64,000 nt of DNA from Blattabacterium cuenoti (lineage in GTDB: Bacteria > Bacteroidota > Bacteroidia > Flavobacteriales > Blattabacteriaceae), in assembly GCF_014251635.1 (NCBI RefSeq), contig NZ_CP059194.1, positions 62,001-126,000 on the forward strand, given 5' to 3'. Under the pieces are notes generated by a model that worked only from the letters and a program-made list of their open reading frames with translations, had not been told where the DNA came from and searched no databases. The position numbers and the translations under genes are program-made. Of this stretch, positions 7,887 through 17,513 are shown in pieces. The stretch's first letter is position 1. Every line of letters begins with the position of its first letter.

Positions 7887-9216
7887 TATATAAACGAACT
7901 CTATTATTTTTATTTAAATATTTGTTAGCAACTATTTTTATATCTTCTATAGTTATTTTTCGATATTTTTCTATATCAGTATTAATTAAGTCAGCATTAT
8001 GATAATATAAATAATAGTGAGATAAATTTGCAGTTATTCCACTCATAGAATAGTTATCGGAAATAAATTTCTTTTCAAAATAGTTTCTTTGTTTATCCAA
8101 TTCATATTGTGTTATTCCTTTTTTTTTTAAAAAATCGATTTCTTCATCTATTATTTTTGTTAATTGGTCTAATGTAATTCCAGGGTTTATTAATCCATAT
8201 ATTACAAAAATACCATAATCTTCCATAGTATCTAAAAAAGAACCGGCATAAGAAGCTATTTGTTTTGTGTTTACAATAGTTTTTATTATACGAGAACTTT
8301 CTCCAGAAGATAATACGTGATCAATCATTTTTAATACATAAGAATCTTTATTTGTGAGTTTAGGCACTCTATAGGATAAAAATACTCCAGGAACTTTAGT
8401 ATTTTTATCTACATAAGTAAAAAATATTTCTTTTTTCATAGGTTCTTCTTCTATTTTTTTCATTCTAAAATTCATTGTTCCTTTAGGAATAGATTCGAAA
8501 TATTTTTTAATCAATGTTCTAGCTTCATTCATATCAAAGTCCCCAGATACAACTAAAACAGCATTATTTGGAACATAGTAAGTTTTATAAAACTCTTTAT
8601 AATCCGCTTCTGTAGCGGCATCTAAATCTTGATCCAATCCAATAATTGGATATTTATATGGATGTTTTTTGAATAATAAAGAAGGAATAATTTCCGAAAT
8701 TGCTTTCACATATGGTTGATTTTCTACTCGCATTTTTTTTTCTTCTTTTACTACTTCCCTTTGTATGTTAATACTTTCTTCATCTACTTTAGCATGAAGC
8801 ATTCTTTCCGATTCTAACCATAAAGCTAATGGAAGACGGTCAGATGGCAATATTTCATAATAACAAGTTTCATCATAATTTGTATAAGCGTTATTTTTTC
8901 CTCCGTTAGAAGCTATATATTTAAAATATTCTCCTTTTTTAATATTCTTAGATCCTTCAAACATAAGATGTTCGAAAAAATGAGCAAAACCTGATCTACC
9001 AGGTATTTCATTTTTACTTCCTACATGATACAAAACGGAAATAGAAACTAAAGGGTTTGTTTTATTTTGGTGTAAAATAACATGCAAACCATTTGATAGC
9101 TTTTCTTCGAAAAATTTAATTTTATACGATTTTTTATAAGAATTAAAATCTTTGGAAATCAAATTATTATAGGTCATAGTTATTAACATTAATAAAGAAA
9201 AATAAATCTTATTCAT
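7855..9216 (-). CDS. M16 zinc peptidase, catalytic subunit
   Basis: This is a 453-residue M16B-type metallopeptidase. The inverted zinc-binding motif is present as HFFEH (in GFAHFFEHLMFEGSKN). The downstream conserved glutamate and the NNAVLVVSGDFD segment of the family are also present. The N-terminus has a short hydrophobic stretch (about residues 5-18) consistent with export. It probably degrades peptides in the periplasm together with the non-catalytic partner encoded immediately downstream. Confidence 0.9.
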   Translation of the reverse strand: MNKIYFSLLMLITMTYNNLISKDFNSYKKSYKIKFFEEKLSNGLHVILHQNKTNPLVSISVLYHVGSKNEIPGRSGFAHFFEHLMFEGSKNIKKGEYFKYIASNGGKNNAYTNYDETCYYEILPSDRLPLALWLESERMLHAKVDEESINIQREVVKEEKKMRVENQPYVKAISEIIPSLLFKKHPYKYPIIGLDQDLDAATEADYKEFYKTYYVPNNAVLVVSGDFDMNEARTLIKKYFESIPKGTMNFRMKKIEEEPMKKEIFFTYVDKNTKVPGVFLSYRVPKLTNKDSYVLKMIDHVLSSGESSRIIKTIVNTKQIASYAGSFLDTMEDYGIFVIYGLINPGITLDQLTKIIDEEIDFLKKKGITQYELDKQRNYFEKKFISDNYSMSGITANLSHYYLYYHNADLINTDIEKYRKITIEDIKIVANKYLNKNNRVRLYNVPDNNNTNK

Positions 9217-9220
9217 GAAA

Positions 9221-9228
9221 CAAAGTTA
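9221..9228 (-). promoter_or_regulatory. Bacteroidota-type -7 element before the M16 operon
   Basis: Read on the minus strand this is TAACTTTG, matching the TAnnTTTG -7 consensus of the Bacteroidota primary sigma factor. It lies only 4 bases upstream of the M16 ATG, which would make the transcript nearly leaderless. I see no -33 TTG at the expected distance, so the call is weak. Confidence 0.25.
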
Positions 9229-9345
9229 AAAGATTCATAGATTCATAAAAGGAATTTACGAATTTTTTTTTCCAAAAAATGGGATTTTTTTCTTTTATTT
9301 TGTTTATAATATAAAATAATGTATGAATTCATTATAATTTATAGT

Positions 9346-10665
9346 ATGAGAAAAATTTCGTTTTTTATTTTCATTTTTTCTTTTTTTTTAATAGGAGTAG
9401 GAGAAAAAAAGATAAAAGCTGACAGTATAAAAGGAGACGTAGAAAATGGAACTAAACTTTTTAAAAAAAATTGTACAGCATGCCATTCCATAGATCTAGA
9501 AAAAAAAATGATAGGGCCTGCTCTACATGGAGTGACTGAAAAAAGAAATCGTAAATGGTTACACCAATGGATTAAGGATAATAAATCTTTAAGAGAAAGT
9601 GGAGATAAAGAAGCTATAGCAATTTATAAGGAATATGGAAATATAGAAATGAATTCATTTCCTCAATTTTCAGAAAAAGAGATAGATGACATATTATCTT
9701 TTATAATACAAAATCCAGATTCAAGAAAAGAAAAAGAAAATCATGGGAATAATAATAATAATGATGAAACTAATGAAAAAGAAGAAAAAGAATTTTTAGT
9801 GAAATTAATTATTTTCTGTTTTGGTATTTTATCTTTAATTCTACTTTGGGTTTTATATAGAATACAAATTCTAATAAGGTTAATAAATAAAGGAAAAACA
9901 GAAGTTTCTATTTTTAGAAAAAAAAATTTTTTAATAAATATTTTATATAAAAAAATATTAGGAGATGACAAGAAAAAATGGTATTTATTTTCTTGTTTTA
10001 CAGGTTTTTTCTTGTTAGCAGGAATATATGAAAGTTGGAATTTTTTAATGAAAATAGATGTTAATAAGGGTTACAAACCTGAACAACCTATTTACTTTTC
10101 TCACAAAATTCATTCTGAAATTAACCAAATTGATTGTCAATATTGTCATTCTTCTGCAAAATATGGGAAAGTTTCTGGTATACCATCAGTTAATGTTTGC
10201 ATGAATTGTCATATTACTATTCATGAATATAATGGAGATTATTTAGAAAAAGGAAAAAGTAGAAATGAGTATAATCAGGAGATACAAAAAATATATAAGG
10301 CAGTAGGATGGAATCCTGAAACCAGAGAATATTCTAAAAAAACTCACCCCATTCAATGGACACGTATTCACAATATGCCAGATTTTGTCTACTTTGATCA
10401 TTCTCAACATATCATAACAGGAGAAAAAACAATTAAAAAATTAAAAAAAGTAAATTTAGTTTGTAATGCTTGTCATGGAGAAGTTCAGAATATGGATACA
10501 GTAGAAATGTCTAATGATTTCACCATGGAATGGTGCATTTCTTGTCATAGACAAGTAGAAATAGACACTAAAAATCAATATTATAAAGAATATTTTCCGA
10601 ATAAAAAAAAACAAATAACTGTTGATATGATTGGAGGAACGGAATGCGCTAAATGTCATTACTGA
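9346..10665 (+). CDS. actA: Alternative Complex III subunit A, multiheme cytochrome c
   Basis: This is the heme-carrying subunit of quinol:electron-acceptor oxidoreductase. Six CXXCH heme-binding motifs are visible: CTACH in an N-terminal monoheme domain, then CQYCH, CMNCH, CNACH, CISCH and CAKCH in the pentaheme domain. The fused monoheme domain is, as I recall, the usual arrangement in Flavobacteria. The start was set at 9346 (MRKISFFIFIF), which begins a clean signal peptide; an ATG at 9319 would add nine residues. Two internal membrane segments (about residues 155-178 and 213-236 of this start) separate the domains. It is the first gene of the act operon. Confidence 0.92.
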   Translation: MRKISFFIFIFSFFLIGVGEKKIKADSIKGDVENGTKLFKKNCTACHSIDLEKKMIGPALHGVTEKRNRKWLHQWIKDNKSLRESGDKEAIAIYKEYGNIEMNSFPQFSEKEIDDILSFIIQNPDSRKEKENHGNNNNNDETNEKEEKEFLVKLIIFCFGILSLILLWVLYRIQILIRLINKGKTEVSIFRKKNFLINILYKKILGDDKKKWYLFSCFTGFFLLAGIYESWNFLMKIDVNKGYKPEQPIYFSHKIHSEINQIDCQYCHSSAKYGKVSGIPSVNVCMNCHITIHEYNGDYLEKGKSRNEYNQEIQKIYKAVGWNPETREYSKKTHPIQWTRIHNMPDFVYFDHSQHIITGEKTIKKLKKVNLVCNACHGEVQNMDTVEMSNDFTMEWCISCHRQVEIDTKNQYYKEYFPNKKKQITVDMIGGTECAKCHY

Positions 10666-10672
10666 AAATAAA

Positions 10673-13600
10673 ATGAAAGCGATTAATAAAATTATTATGA
10701 AATCAAATAAAAAGGAAAAAATATTTGAAAATTACAATCCGGTAAAAGATCTTTTTAAAGGAGAAACATCTAGACGTGATTTTCTTAAGTGGTTAGGGTT
10801 TGGGACAGCTTCAGTAACTTTAGCCGCTTGCAAAGGGCCAGTAATAAAATCTATTCCTTATGTAGTCAAACCAGATAATATCACTCCAGGAATTCCTAAT
10901 TATTATGCATCAACTATGATTGATTCTTTTGATGTAGGAAGTGTTTTGGTGAAAACAAGAGAAGGACGACCTATAAAAATAGAACCGAATTCATCTTCTG
11001 AACACTTTAATACAACTTCTGCAAGGATACAATCTTCTTTGCTTTCTCTTTATGATGAAGAAAGATTACGAAGCCCTTTTATAAAAGGAAAAAAAAGTTC
11101 TTGGAAAGAAATAGATAATTATGTTATCCAACATTTGGAATATTTATCTAAAACGAAAAAAGATATAATTTTTCTTTCTTATTCTTTTCCAAGTTTTTCA
11201 ACAAAAAAATTGATTCAAGATTTTCAAAAAAAATATTCTTATACTAAATGGATTACTTATGATCCTATTTCATATTCCAAAGCTTTGGATGCTTCAGAAG
11301 AAACATTTGGAGTTCGTGGTTTCCCTGTTTTTGATTTAGAAAAATCCGAATTAATAGTTTCATTTGATGCTGATTTTTTGGGGGATTGGAGTCCAGAAAA
11401 TATGGCTAAATCTTATGTCCTTAACAGGACCCCTAAAAAAAATATGACGCAACATATTCAAATAGAAAGTAATATGACAATAACTGGAGCTAATGCAGAT
11501 ATTCGTTTATCTAAAAAACCTTCTGACATAAAAAAAATGTTGCTTGAAATTTTTCAAAAAATTTTTTTAGGGAAAAAACCTAAGGATGAAAATGCAGAAA
11601 AAATAGCTTCATTAATAAATAAAATGGGATCTAAAAGCGTTATTCTTGCAGATGGAGATGAAGAATCTTATGAATTATCTTTTTTAATTAATAAAAAAAT
11701 TAATAGTCATGCATTACAAAAGAATAAATATCTTTTTTCAAAAGAAAGTAATGATAATGAATTCATAAGTTTTTTGAAAAATTTAGAAAAAGAAAATATT
11801 GGAGGTTTATTTATTCACAATGTTAATCCTATTTACAGCCTTCCATTATCCATTTCTGAAAAAGTAAAAAAATTTATAAAAAAAATACCTTTAACAGTTT
11901 CTTTTTCTATGAAAAAAGATGAAACAAATGAAATTATGGATGTATTAGCTCCTATTCCTCATTGGTTGGAAAGTTGGGGGGATACTCATCCGGTTACTAA
12001 TGTTTATACATTAATACAACCCACAATTCAATGCATTTTTAATACAAGACAATTTCAGGATTCTTTAATAATTTGGAGTCAAATAAAAGAAAAAAATTAT
12101 TACGAATATTTGAAAAAAGCTTGGGAGAGAGATATTATTCCTAAATCTAATGTTTCCTCTTTTAATGAAGCTTTATTTCATGGAGTAGTGAAAATGAGTA
12201 ACTATAAACCTATTTCAAATAATTGGAATTATTCAAAAGATAACGAAAAAATCAAGAAATATGGAAAAAAACTAATTGACAAAGAAAAAGAAATAGGAAA
12301 AAATCTTGAACTTAGATTATACACAAAAATTAGTATGGGAGATGGTCATCAATATAATAATCCTTGGTTGCAAGAGCTTCCGGATCCCATTACGCGTACC
12401 ACATGGGATAATTATTTGACTATATCATATTCCGATGCAAATAAAATGGAATTGAAAAATTGGAATTCGGGAGATGGATCTTTAAATGGTAACTGTGTAA
12501 ATTTAATTAAGAATAATAAAACGATAATTCAAAATATTCCTATTTTTATTCAACCTGGACAAGCTGTAGGATCTGTAGGATTAGCTTTTGGCTATGGGCA
12601 AAAAAAAGGAAAATTATCTAAACTAGTTAATGGAAAAAATGCTTACAGAGGTTATGAAAATTTTTTCATAGTACAAAATAATATACAAATAAAAAAAGTA
12701 GATAAAATACATAAATTTGCTTGTGTGCAGCTGCATCACACAACAGTAGGAAGAAGTTTAGTGAAAGAAACTAATTTGGATACATTTTTAAACAACCCAA
12801 AAGAAGTTTGGAATGAAGAAGAAAAAGTTTTAACTCATAAAGGAATGTTTTCTCAAGAAAAAATTTCGATTTGGGATAAAAACCATGAAAATAAAAATGG
12901 ACATCATTTTAATTTATCCATAGATTTAAATGCCTGTATTGGATGTGGATCTTGTATAATCGCATGTCATTCTGAAAACAACGTACCTGTTGTTGGAAAA
13001 GAGGAAATAGAGAAATCTAGAGATATGCATTGGTTACGTATAGATAGGTATTATTTTCCACAAGAAGAAAAAGAAGAAAATGATGAAAATGAAAAAGATA
13101 TTTATAAGAATCCAAAAGTAATATTTCAACCGATCATGTGTCAACATTGTGATCATGCGCCTTGTGAAACAGTATGTCCTGTTGGAGCGACTTCTCATGG
13201 AATACAAGGGCAAAATATGATGGCCTATAATCGTTGTGTAGGAACTCGTTATTGTGCAAATAATTGTCCTTATAAAGTTAGAAGGTTTAATTGGTTTAAT
13301 TATGCTAATAATCAAAAATTTGATTTTAACATGAATAATACTTTGGGAAAAATGGTTCTAAATCCAGATGTCGTTGTTAGAACTAGAGGAGTTATGGAAA
13401 AATGTTCTTTATGCATACAAAGAACGCAATATGCTATAGGCATTGCAAAAAAAGAAAATAGAAAAGTTAAAGACCAAGAATTTGAAACAGCTTGCAGCAT
13501 TTCTTGTCCAACCAAAGCCATTACTTTTGGAGACGTTAATGATATGAATAGTCTTATTTCTAAAAAAATAAAAAATTCTAGATCTTATAAACTATTAGAT

Positions 13601-13681
13601 TTTATAGGAGTAAGACCTAATGTATCTTATCAATTGAAAATTAGAAATAAAAAGAAAAATGAAATAGAGAAAATGAAATAG
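10673..13681 (+). CDS. actB: Alternative Complex III subunit B, Fe-S/molybdopterin-like
   Basis: This is the large iron-sulfur subunit, 1002 residues from this start. The N-terminus has a Tat-type signal (SRRDFLKWLGFG) followed by LAAC. It continues into a molybdopterin-oxidoreductase-like region, which in this complex is known to lack molybdenum. From about residue 755 come four ferredoxin-type cysteine clusters (CIGCGSCIIAC, CQHCDHAPCETVC, the CVGTRYCANNC group, and CSLC with CSISC), which carry the electron wire. A start at 10631 would overlap actA by 35 bases; 10673 lies just after the actA stop. The last codons and the stop lie inside a 14-bp tandem repeat. Confidence 0.93.
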   Translation: MKAINKIIMKSNKKEKIFENYNPVKDLFKGETSRRDFLKWLGFGTASVTLAACKGPVIKSIPYVVKPDNITPGIPNYYASTMIDSFDVGSVLVKTREGRPIKIEPNSSSEHFNTTSARIQSSLLSLYDEERLRSPFIKGKKSSWKEIDNYVIQHLEYLSKTKKDIIFLSYSFPSFSTKKLIQDFQKKYSYTKWITYDPISYSKALDASEETFGVRGFPVFDLEKSELIVSFDADFLGDWSPENMAKSYVLNRTPKKNMTQHIQIESNMTITGANADIRLSKKPSDIKKMLLEIFQKIFLGKKPKDENAEKIASLINKMGSKSVILADGDEESYELSFLINKKINSHALQKNKYLFSKESNDNEFISFLKNLEKENIGGLFIHNVNPIYSLPLSISEKVKKFIKKIPLTVSFSMKKDETNEIMDVLAPIPHWLESWGDTHPVTNVYTLIQPTIQCIFNTRQFQDSLIIWSQIKEKNYYEYLKKAWERDIIPKSNVSSFNEALFHGVVKMSNYKPISNNWNYSKDNEKIKKYGKKLIDKEKEIGKNLELRLYTKISMGDGHQYNNPWLQELPDPITRTTWDNYLTISYSDANKMELKNWNSGDGSLNGNCVNLIKNNKTIIQNIPIFIQPGQAVGSVGLAFGYGQKKGKLSKLVNGKNAYRGYENFFIVQNNIQIKKVDKIHKFACVQLHHTTVGRSLVKETNLDTFLNNPKEVWNEEEKVLTHKGMFSQEKISIWDKNHENKNGHHFNLSIDLNACIGCGSCIIACHSENNVPVVGKEEIEKSRDMHWLRIDRYYFPQEEKEENDENEKDIYKNPKVIFQPIMCQHCDHAPCETVCPVGATSHGIQGQNMMAYNRCVGTRYCANNCPYKVRRFNWFNYANNQKFDFNMNNTLGKMVLNPDVVVRTRGVMEKCSLCIQRTQYAIGIAKKENRKVKDQEFETACSISCPTKAITFGDVNDMNSLISKKIKNSRSYKLLDFIGVRPNVSYQLKIRNKKKNEIEKMK

Positions 13682-13716
13682 AGAAAATGAAATAGAGAAA
13701 ATGAAATAGAGAAAAT
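13661..13716 (+). repeat. Four perfect 14-bp tandem repeats across the actB/actC junction
   Basis: The unit GAAATAGAGAAAAT occurs four times without mismatch (13661-13674, 13675-13688, 13689-13702, 13703-13716). The first copy encodes the last residues of ActB, the second supplies its TAG stop, and the last ends one base before the actC ATG at 13718. Fourteen is not a multiple of three, so copy-number change would alter the ActB C-terminus, the stop position and actC leader spacing. Each copy junction also creates the mini-ORF ATG AAA TAG. Confidence 0.97.
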
Positions 13717-13717
13717 T

Positions 13718-15088
13718 ATGTTAAATCATTATGAATCTCCTATAAGAAAACCCCTAATTTTAGGAAAAAAAACATTTGAAAATATCAGCGATGATATATT
13801 AAATCCTATAAATAATAAAGCCGGAAATCTGTGGTGGATATCTTTATTTATTTCTATTTTAGCTTTTTTATGGGGATTAGGGTGCATTTTTTATACAATA
13901 GGAACAGGGATTGGTGTATGGGGATTAAATAAAACTATTAACTGGGCTTGGGATATTACCAATTTTGTTTGGTGGGTTGGAATCGGTCATGCTGGAACTT
14001 TAATTTCAGCTGTTTTGTTATTATTTCGTCAAAAATGGCGTTTGTCTATTAATCGTTCAGCAGAAGCAATGACAATTTTTGCAGTAATCCAAGCAGGATT
14101 ATTTCCTATTATTCATATGGGAAGACCATGGAATGCTCATTGGGTATTACCTATACCTAATCAATTTGGAACTTTATGGCCAAATTTTAATTCTCCTTTA
14201 TTATGGGATGTATTTGCTATTAGTACTTATTTTTCTGTTTCTACAGTTTTTTGGTTCATGGGATTAATTCCAGATTTCGCAATGATACGAGATCGGATTT
14301 CAGATCCTTTTCAAAAAAAAATATATAGTATTCTGAGTTTTGGATGGGGGGGGACATCAAAAGATTGGCAAAGGTTCGAAGAAGTTTCCTTAATTTTAGC
14401 TGGTTTATGCACTCCATTAGTATTCTCTGTACATACCATAGTTTCTTTTGATTTTTCTACTTCTGTTATTAAGGGTTGGCATAGCACAATATTTCCTCCT
14501 TATTTTGTGGCAGGAGCTATATTTTCTGGCTTTGCTATGGTACAAACTTTATTAGGCGTAGCAAGAAAAGTTCTTTCTTTGGAAGATTATATTACCAAAA
14601 ACCATGTTGAATACATGAATATGATTATTTTATTAACAGGAGGAATTGTTTTATTAGCTTATATTTCAGAATTTATTCTTGCTTGGTATTCAGGAAATCC
14701 TTTTGAAAAATTCATTTATTTTTCTGTAGAAGCGTCTAAAGGGCCATTTTGGTGGGCTTTTTGGGCTTTGATCATCTGTAATGTTATTATTCCTCAATTT
14801 TTATGGATTAAATCTATACGAAGAAGCTTTTTCTGGTCTTATGTTATAGCTATCATCATAAATATTGGAATGTGGTTTGAGAGGTTTGACATTATTGTTT
14901 TAAACTTGAGTCATGATTATCTTCCTTCTTCTTGGACAGGTTTTATTCCTTCATTTGTAGATGTTGGAATCTTTATAGGAACTATTGGGCTATTTTTCAT
15001 GCTTTATTTGTTATACATACGTGTTTTTCCTGTTATTTCACAATCAGAATTAAAAACAATATTGAACCCTGATCATGAGAAAAAATAA
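13718..15088 (+). CDS. actC: Alternative Complex III subunit C, NrfD-like
   Basis: This is a 456-residue polytopic membrane protein of the NrfD/PsrC family, the quinol-binding subunit of ACIII. It starts MLNHYESPIRKPLILGKKT and has about ten hydrophobic segments, with conserved Trp-rich helices such as NFVWWVGIGHAGTLISA and the HMGRPWNAHW loop. The gene contains an uninterrupted run of eight G (14346-14353, in GWGGTS), unusual in this composition. It follows actB after the tandem repeat and overlaps or abuts actD. Confidence 0.95.
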   Translation: MLNHYESPIRKPLILGKKTFENISDDILNPINNKAGNLWWISLFISILAFLWGLGCIFYTIGTGIGVWGLNKTINWAWDITNFVWWVGIGHAGTLISAVLLLFRQKWRLSINRSAEAMTIFAVIQAGLFPIIHMGRPWNAHWVLPIPNQFGTLWPNFNSPLLWDVFAISTYFSVSTVFWFMGLIPDFAMIRDRISDPFQKKIYSILSFGWGGTSKDWQRFEEVSLILAGLCTPLVFSVHTIVSFDFSTSVIKGWHSTIFPPYFVAGAIFSGFAMVQTLLGVARKVLSLEDYITKNHVEYMNMIILLTGGIVLLAYISEFILAWYSGNPFEKFIYFSVEASKGPFWWAFWALIICNVIIPQFLWIKSIRRSFFWSYVIAIIINIGMWFERFDIIVLNLSHDYLPSSWTGFIPSFVDVGIFIGTIGLFFMLYLLYIRVFPVISQSELKTILNPDHEKK

Positions 15089-15092
15089 TGAA

Positions 15093-15623
15093 ATGAATGT
15101 GAATGCATATGTATATGTACATGCATTATATAATAATAATAATACGTTGATCAATAGCATAAAAATTATACAGGATCAGAATTATAATATCCATGATGTA
15201 TATTCTCCTTTTCCTATTCATAATTTAAATAATGTGTTAAAACTAAAAAAAACAAATTTATCTTTTTTATCTTTTATATATGGACTATTGGGTTTTTGCG
15301 TAGCTTGTCTATTAACTTGGTATGCTATGATTTGGGATTGGCCTCAAAATATTGGAGGAAAACCCTCTTTTTCTTGGATTAAAAATCTTCCTTCTTTTGT
15401 CCCTGTTATATTTGAGTTATCAATTTTTTTTTCTGCACATTTTATGTGTATCACTTATCTTATTCAATGTAGATTATTTCCAGGACGTATGCCAAAAAAC
15501 CCAGATCCAAGAACGACTGATAACATGTTTCTAGTAGAAATTTATACTGAAAAAAATACAGAAAAATTAGTTGATCTATTAAAAGAAAATGGAGCAATAG
15601 AGGTTATGATAAAAAAATGTTAA
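15093..15623 (+). CDS. actD: Alternative Complex III subunit D (DUF3341)
   Basis: This is a membrane protein with two transmembrane helices (about residues 62-85 and 100-125), preceded by a soluble domain with the family signature NIHDVYSPFPIHNL. It matches ActD/DUF3341, a structural subunit of ACIII. The start was set at 15093 (MNVNAYVYVHALY), four bases after the actC stop. An upstream ATG at 15075 would overlap actC by 14 bases and add six residues. A GRMPKNPDPRTTDNMF segment late in the protein is conserved in the family. Confidence 0.9.
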   Translation: MNVNAYVYVHALYNNNNTLINSIKIIQDQNYNIHDVYSPFPIHNLNNVLKLKKTNLSFLSFIYGLLGFCVACLLTWYAMIWDWPQNIGGKPSFSWIKNLPSFVPVIFELSIFFSAHFMCITYLIQCRLFPGRMPKNPDPRTTDNMFLVEIYTEKNTEKLVDLLKENGAIEVMIKKC

Positions 15624-15674
15624 ACTCAATTCAAAAAAAATAAAAATAAAAGATTATAAGTTAAGTGTAGTGCT

Positions 15675-16286
15675 ATGAATAAATATTTTTACGAAATTAT
15701 TATTATTTTAAACATAATTTTATCAATGTTTTTAGAATCTTGTTGGTTTGATAAAACTAAACCTAATATAGTATATATGCCGGATATGTATTATTCAGAA
15801 GCATATGAACCTTATTCAGATCCTTATCCTAGTTACAAAAAAACTAAAAAAATTCAAATTCCTTTCTTTTTAAAAGGAAAAACTTCTTCACTTTTACCAG
15901 TGAGAGGAACTGTTTCTAGAAATGAAACATTTTATAATTTAATAAATATTGAAAATAAAGGATTAAATGACTCAAAAAATATAGTTCAAAATCCTCTATA
16001 TAGCAATGAAAAAAAAGAAATTATAATAAAAAAAGGAAAAAAAATATATGAAATCAATTGCTCTATATGTCACGGTAAAAATGGAGATGGAGAAGGAGAG
16101 TTAGTAAAACATGAAAAAATTTTTGGAATTCCTAATTATAAAGATAGAGATCTTACTATTGGAAGTGTTTATTCTGTTGTTACATATGGAAAAAACAATA
16201 TGAATTCTTATGCTTCACAATTAAATGAAATAGATAGATGGAGAGTATCAGAATATGTTATGTTTCTAAAAAATAAAAATAAATAA
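15675..16286 (+). CDS. actE: Alternative Complex III subunit E, monoheme cytochrome c lipoprotein
   Basis: This is a 203-residue c-type cytochrome. It has an N-terminal hydrophobic segment ending in a lipobox-like LESC (about residue 23), so it is probably a lipoprotein anchored on the outer face of the cytoplasmic membrane. The MPDMYYSEAYEPYSDPY segment is characteristic of ActE. One heme motif, CSICHGKNGDGEG, is followed by a C-terminal region with candidate axial methionines. It is the usual fifth gene of the act operon. Confidence 0.92.
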   Translation: MNKYFYEIIIILNIILSMFLESCWFDKTKPNIVYMPDMYYSEAYEPYSDPYPSYKKTKKIQIPFFLKGKTSSLLPVRGTVSRNETFYNLINIENKGLNDSKNIVQNPLYSNEKKEIIIKKGKKIYEINCSICHGKNGDGEGELVKHEKIFGIPNYKDRDLTIGSVYSVVTYGKNNMNSYASQLNEIDRWRVSEYVMFLKNKNK

Positions 16287-16293
16287 AATCAAC

Positions 16294-17496
16294 ATGTATC
16301 AGTTTTATAAAAAAAAAAAGAAAATTCTTGTTTTTATTATAATAATTGTAGGTTTTATTTTTGTTTTTTTAGATAAAATCTTTCAGGATCATAACCCTTC
16401 TTGTACAGTATTATATATTTCCATTTTTTATTTTACTTCTATATCTCTAGGAACATTATTTTTTTTGGGAGTACAAAATATTTCAAAATCAGGTTGGTCC
16501 GTAATTATTCATCCTATTATGGAGGAAATTTCTTCTTTTATTCCATATGGCTGTTTTATGATTCTTATTTTTTTGTTATTAAATGCTATGGATATAGTAC
16601 ACATATTTCATTGGATGAATTCCGATTTATATAATCCTATTTCTTTAAAATATGATAAAATTATTGCAAATAAAAAATTATTTTTGAATATTCCGTTTTT
16701 TTTGATAAGAAGTACGATTTATGTATTATTATATAGTTTTTTTTATTTAAATATAAAAAAACTATCATATAAATTATATATATCATATTCTTTAAGTGAC
16801 TATAAAAAATTATATAATAGATCTGTTATTTTTGTTATATTTTTCTCTATCATTTCTATATTTATGATATGGGATTGGATTATGTCTTTAAATCCACATT
16901 GGTTCAGTACTTTATTTAGTTGGTATGTTTTGAGTAGTTTTATTATAACGGGAATAAGCACTATCACAATAGTAGCTATTTATCTAAACAATATAGGACA
17001 TTTTCCCTTATTCAATAAAAATCATTTACATGATCTAAGCAAATATTTATTTTCTGGGAGCTTATTATGGACTTATCTTTGGTTTTCACAATTTTTACTT
17101 TATTGGTATGGAAATATTCCAGAAGAAATTATATATTTTATAAAAAGAGAAGAAATTTATAATTCCATTCATTTTTGGATGTTGATTCCTAATTTTTTAA
17201 TTCCTTTTTTTGGATTAATTAGCAGTAAAAGTAAATCAAATTACAAAATAGTATTTTTAGTATCTTTAATTTTACTCATAGGCCATTACATAGATATATA
17301 TAATTTAATAGCTCCAGATATTAATAGTGGGGTTGAATTTTGTATATTCGAAATAATAGGTTTTTTATTGATAATAGGGGGGGGGTTTATTTATATTTTA
17401 TTTTCAAATTTTAATAAAAGAAAATTTGATTCTTCTACTTCTGAAGGAAATCCTTTTTTTCAGGAAAGTAAAAATTATAAGTATCCTTATATGTGA
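16294..17496 (+). CDS. actF: Alternative Complex III subunit F
   Basis: This is a 400-residue polytopic membrane protein of the ActF family, paralogous to ActC and completing the six-subunit complex. Helices contain MIWDWIMSLNPHWFSTLFSWY, a well-conserved ActF block. Two long homopolymers lie in the gene: 11 A at codons 6-10 (16309-16319) and 9 G at 17377-17385 (encoding GGG). Both are read through in frame. No cytochrome oxidase genes follow directly; the next gene is convergent. Confidence 0.92.
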   Translation: MYQFYKKKKKILVFIIIIVGFIFVFLDKIFQDHNPSCTVLYISIFYFTSISLGTLFFLGVQNISKSGWSVIIHPIMEEISSFIPYGCFMILIFLLLNAMDIVHIFHWMNSDLYNPISLKYDKIIANKKLFLNIPFFLIRSTIYVLLYSFFYLNIKKLSYKLYISYSLSDYKKLYNRSVIFVIFFSIISIFMIWDWIMSLNPHWFSTLFSWYVLSSFIITGISTITIVAIYLNNIGHFPLFNKNHLHDLSKYLFSGSLLWTYLWFSQFLLYWYGNIPEEIIYFIKREEIYNSIHFWMLIPNFLIPFFGLISSKSKSNYKIVFLVSLILLIGHYIDIYNLIAPDINSGVEFCIFEIIGFLLIIGGGFIYILFSNFNKRKFDSSTSEGNPFFQESKNYKYPYM

Positions 17497-17513
17497 AATA
17501 CTCATCATAATTA

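Noticed and set aside
13034-13521. Two minus-strand frames opposite actB
   Set aside because: They are antisense to the ferredoxin-type cysteine clusters of ActB and have no independent support.
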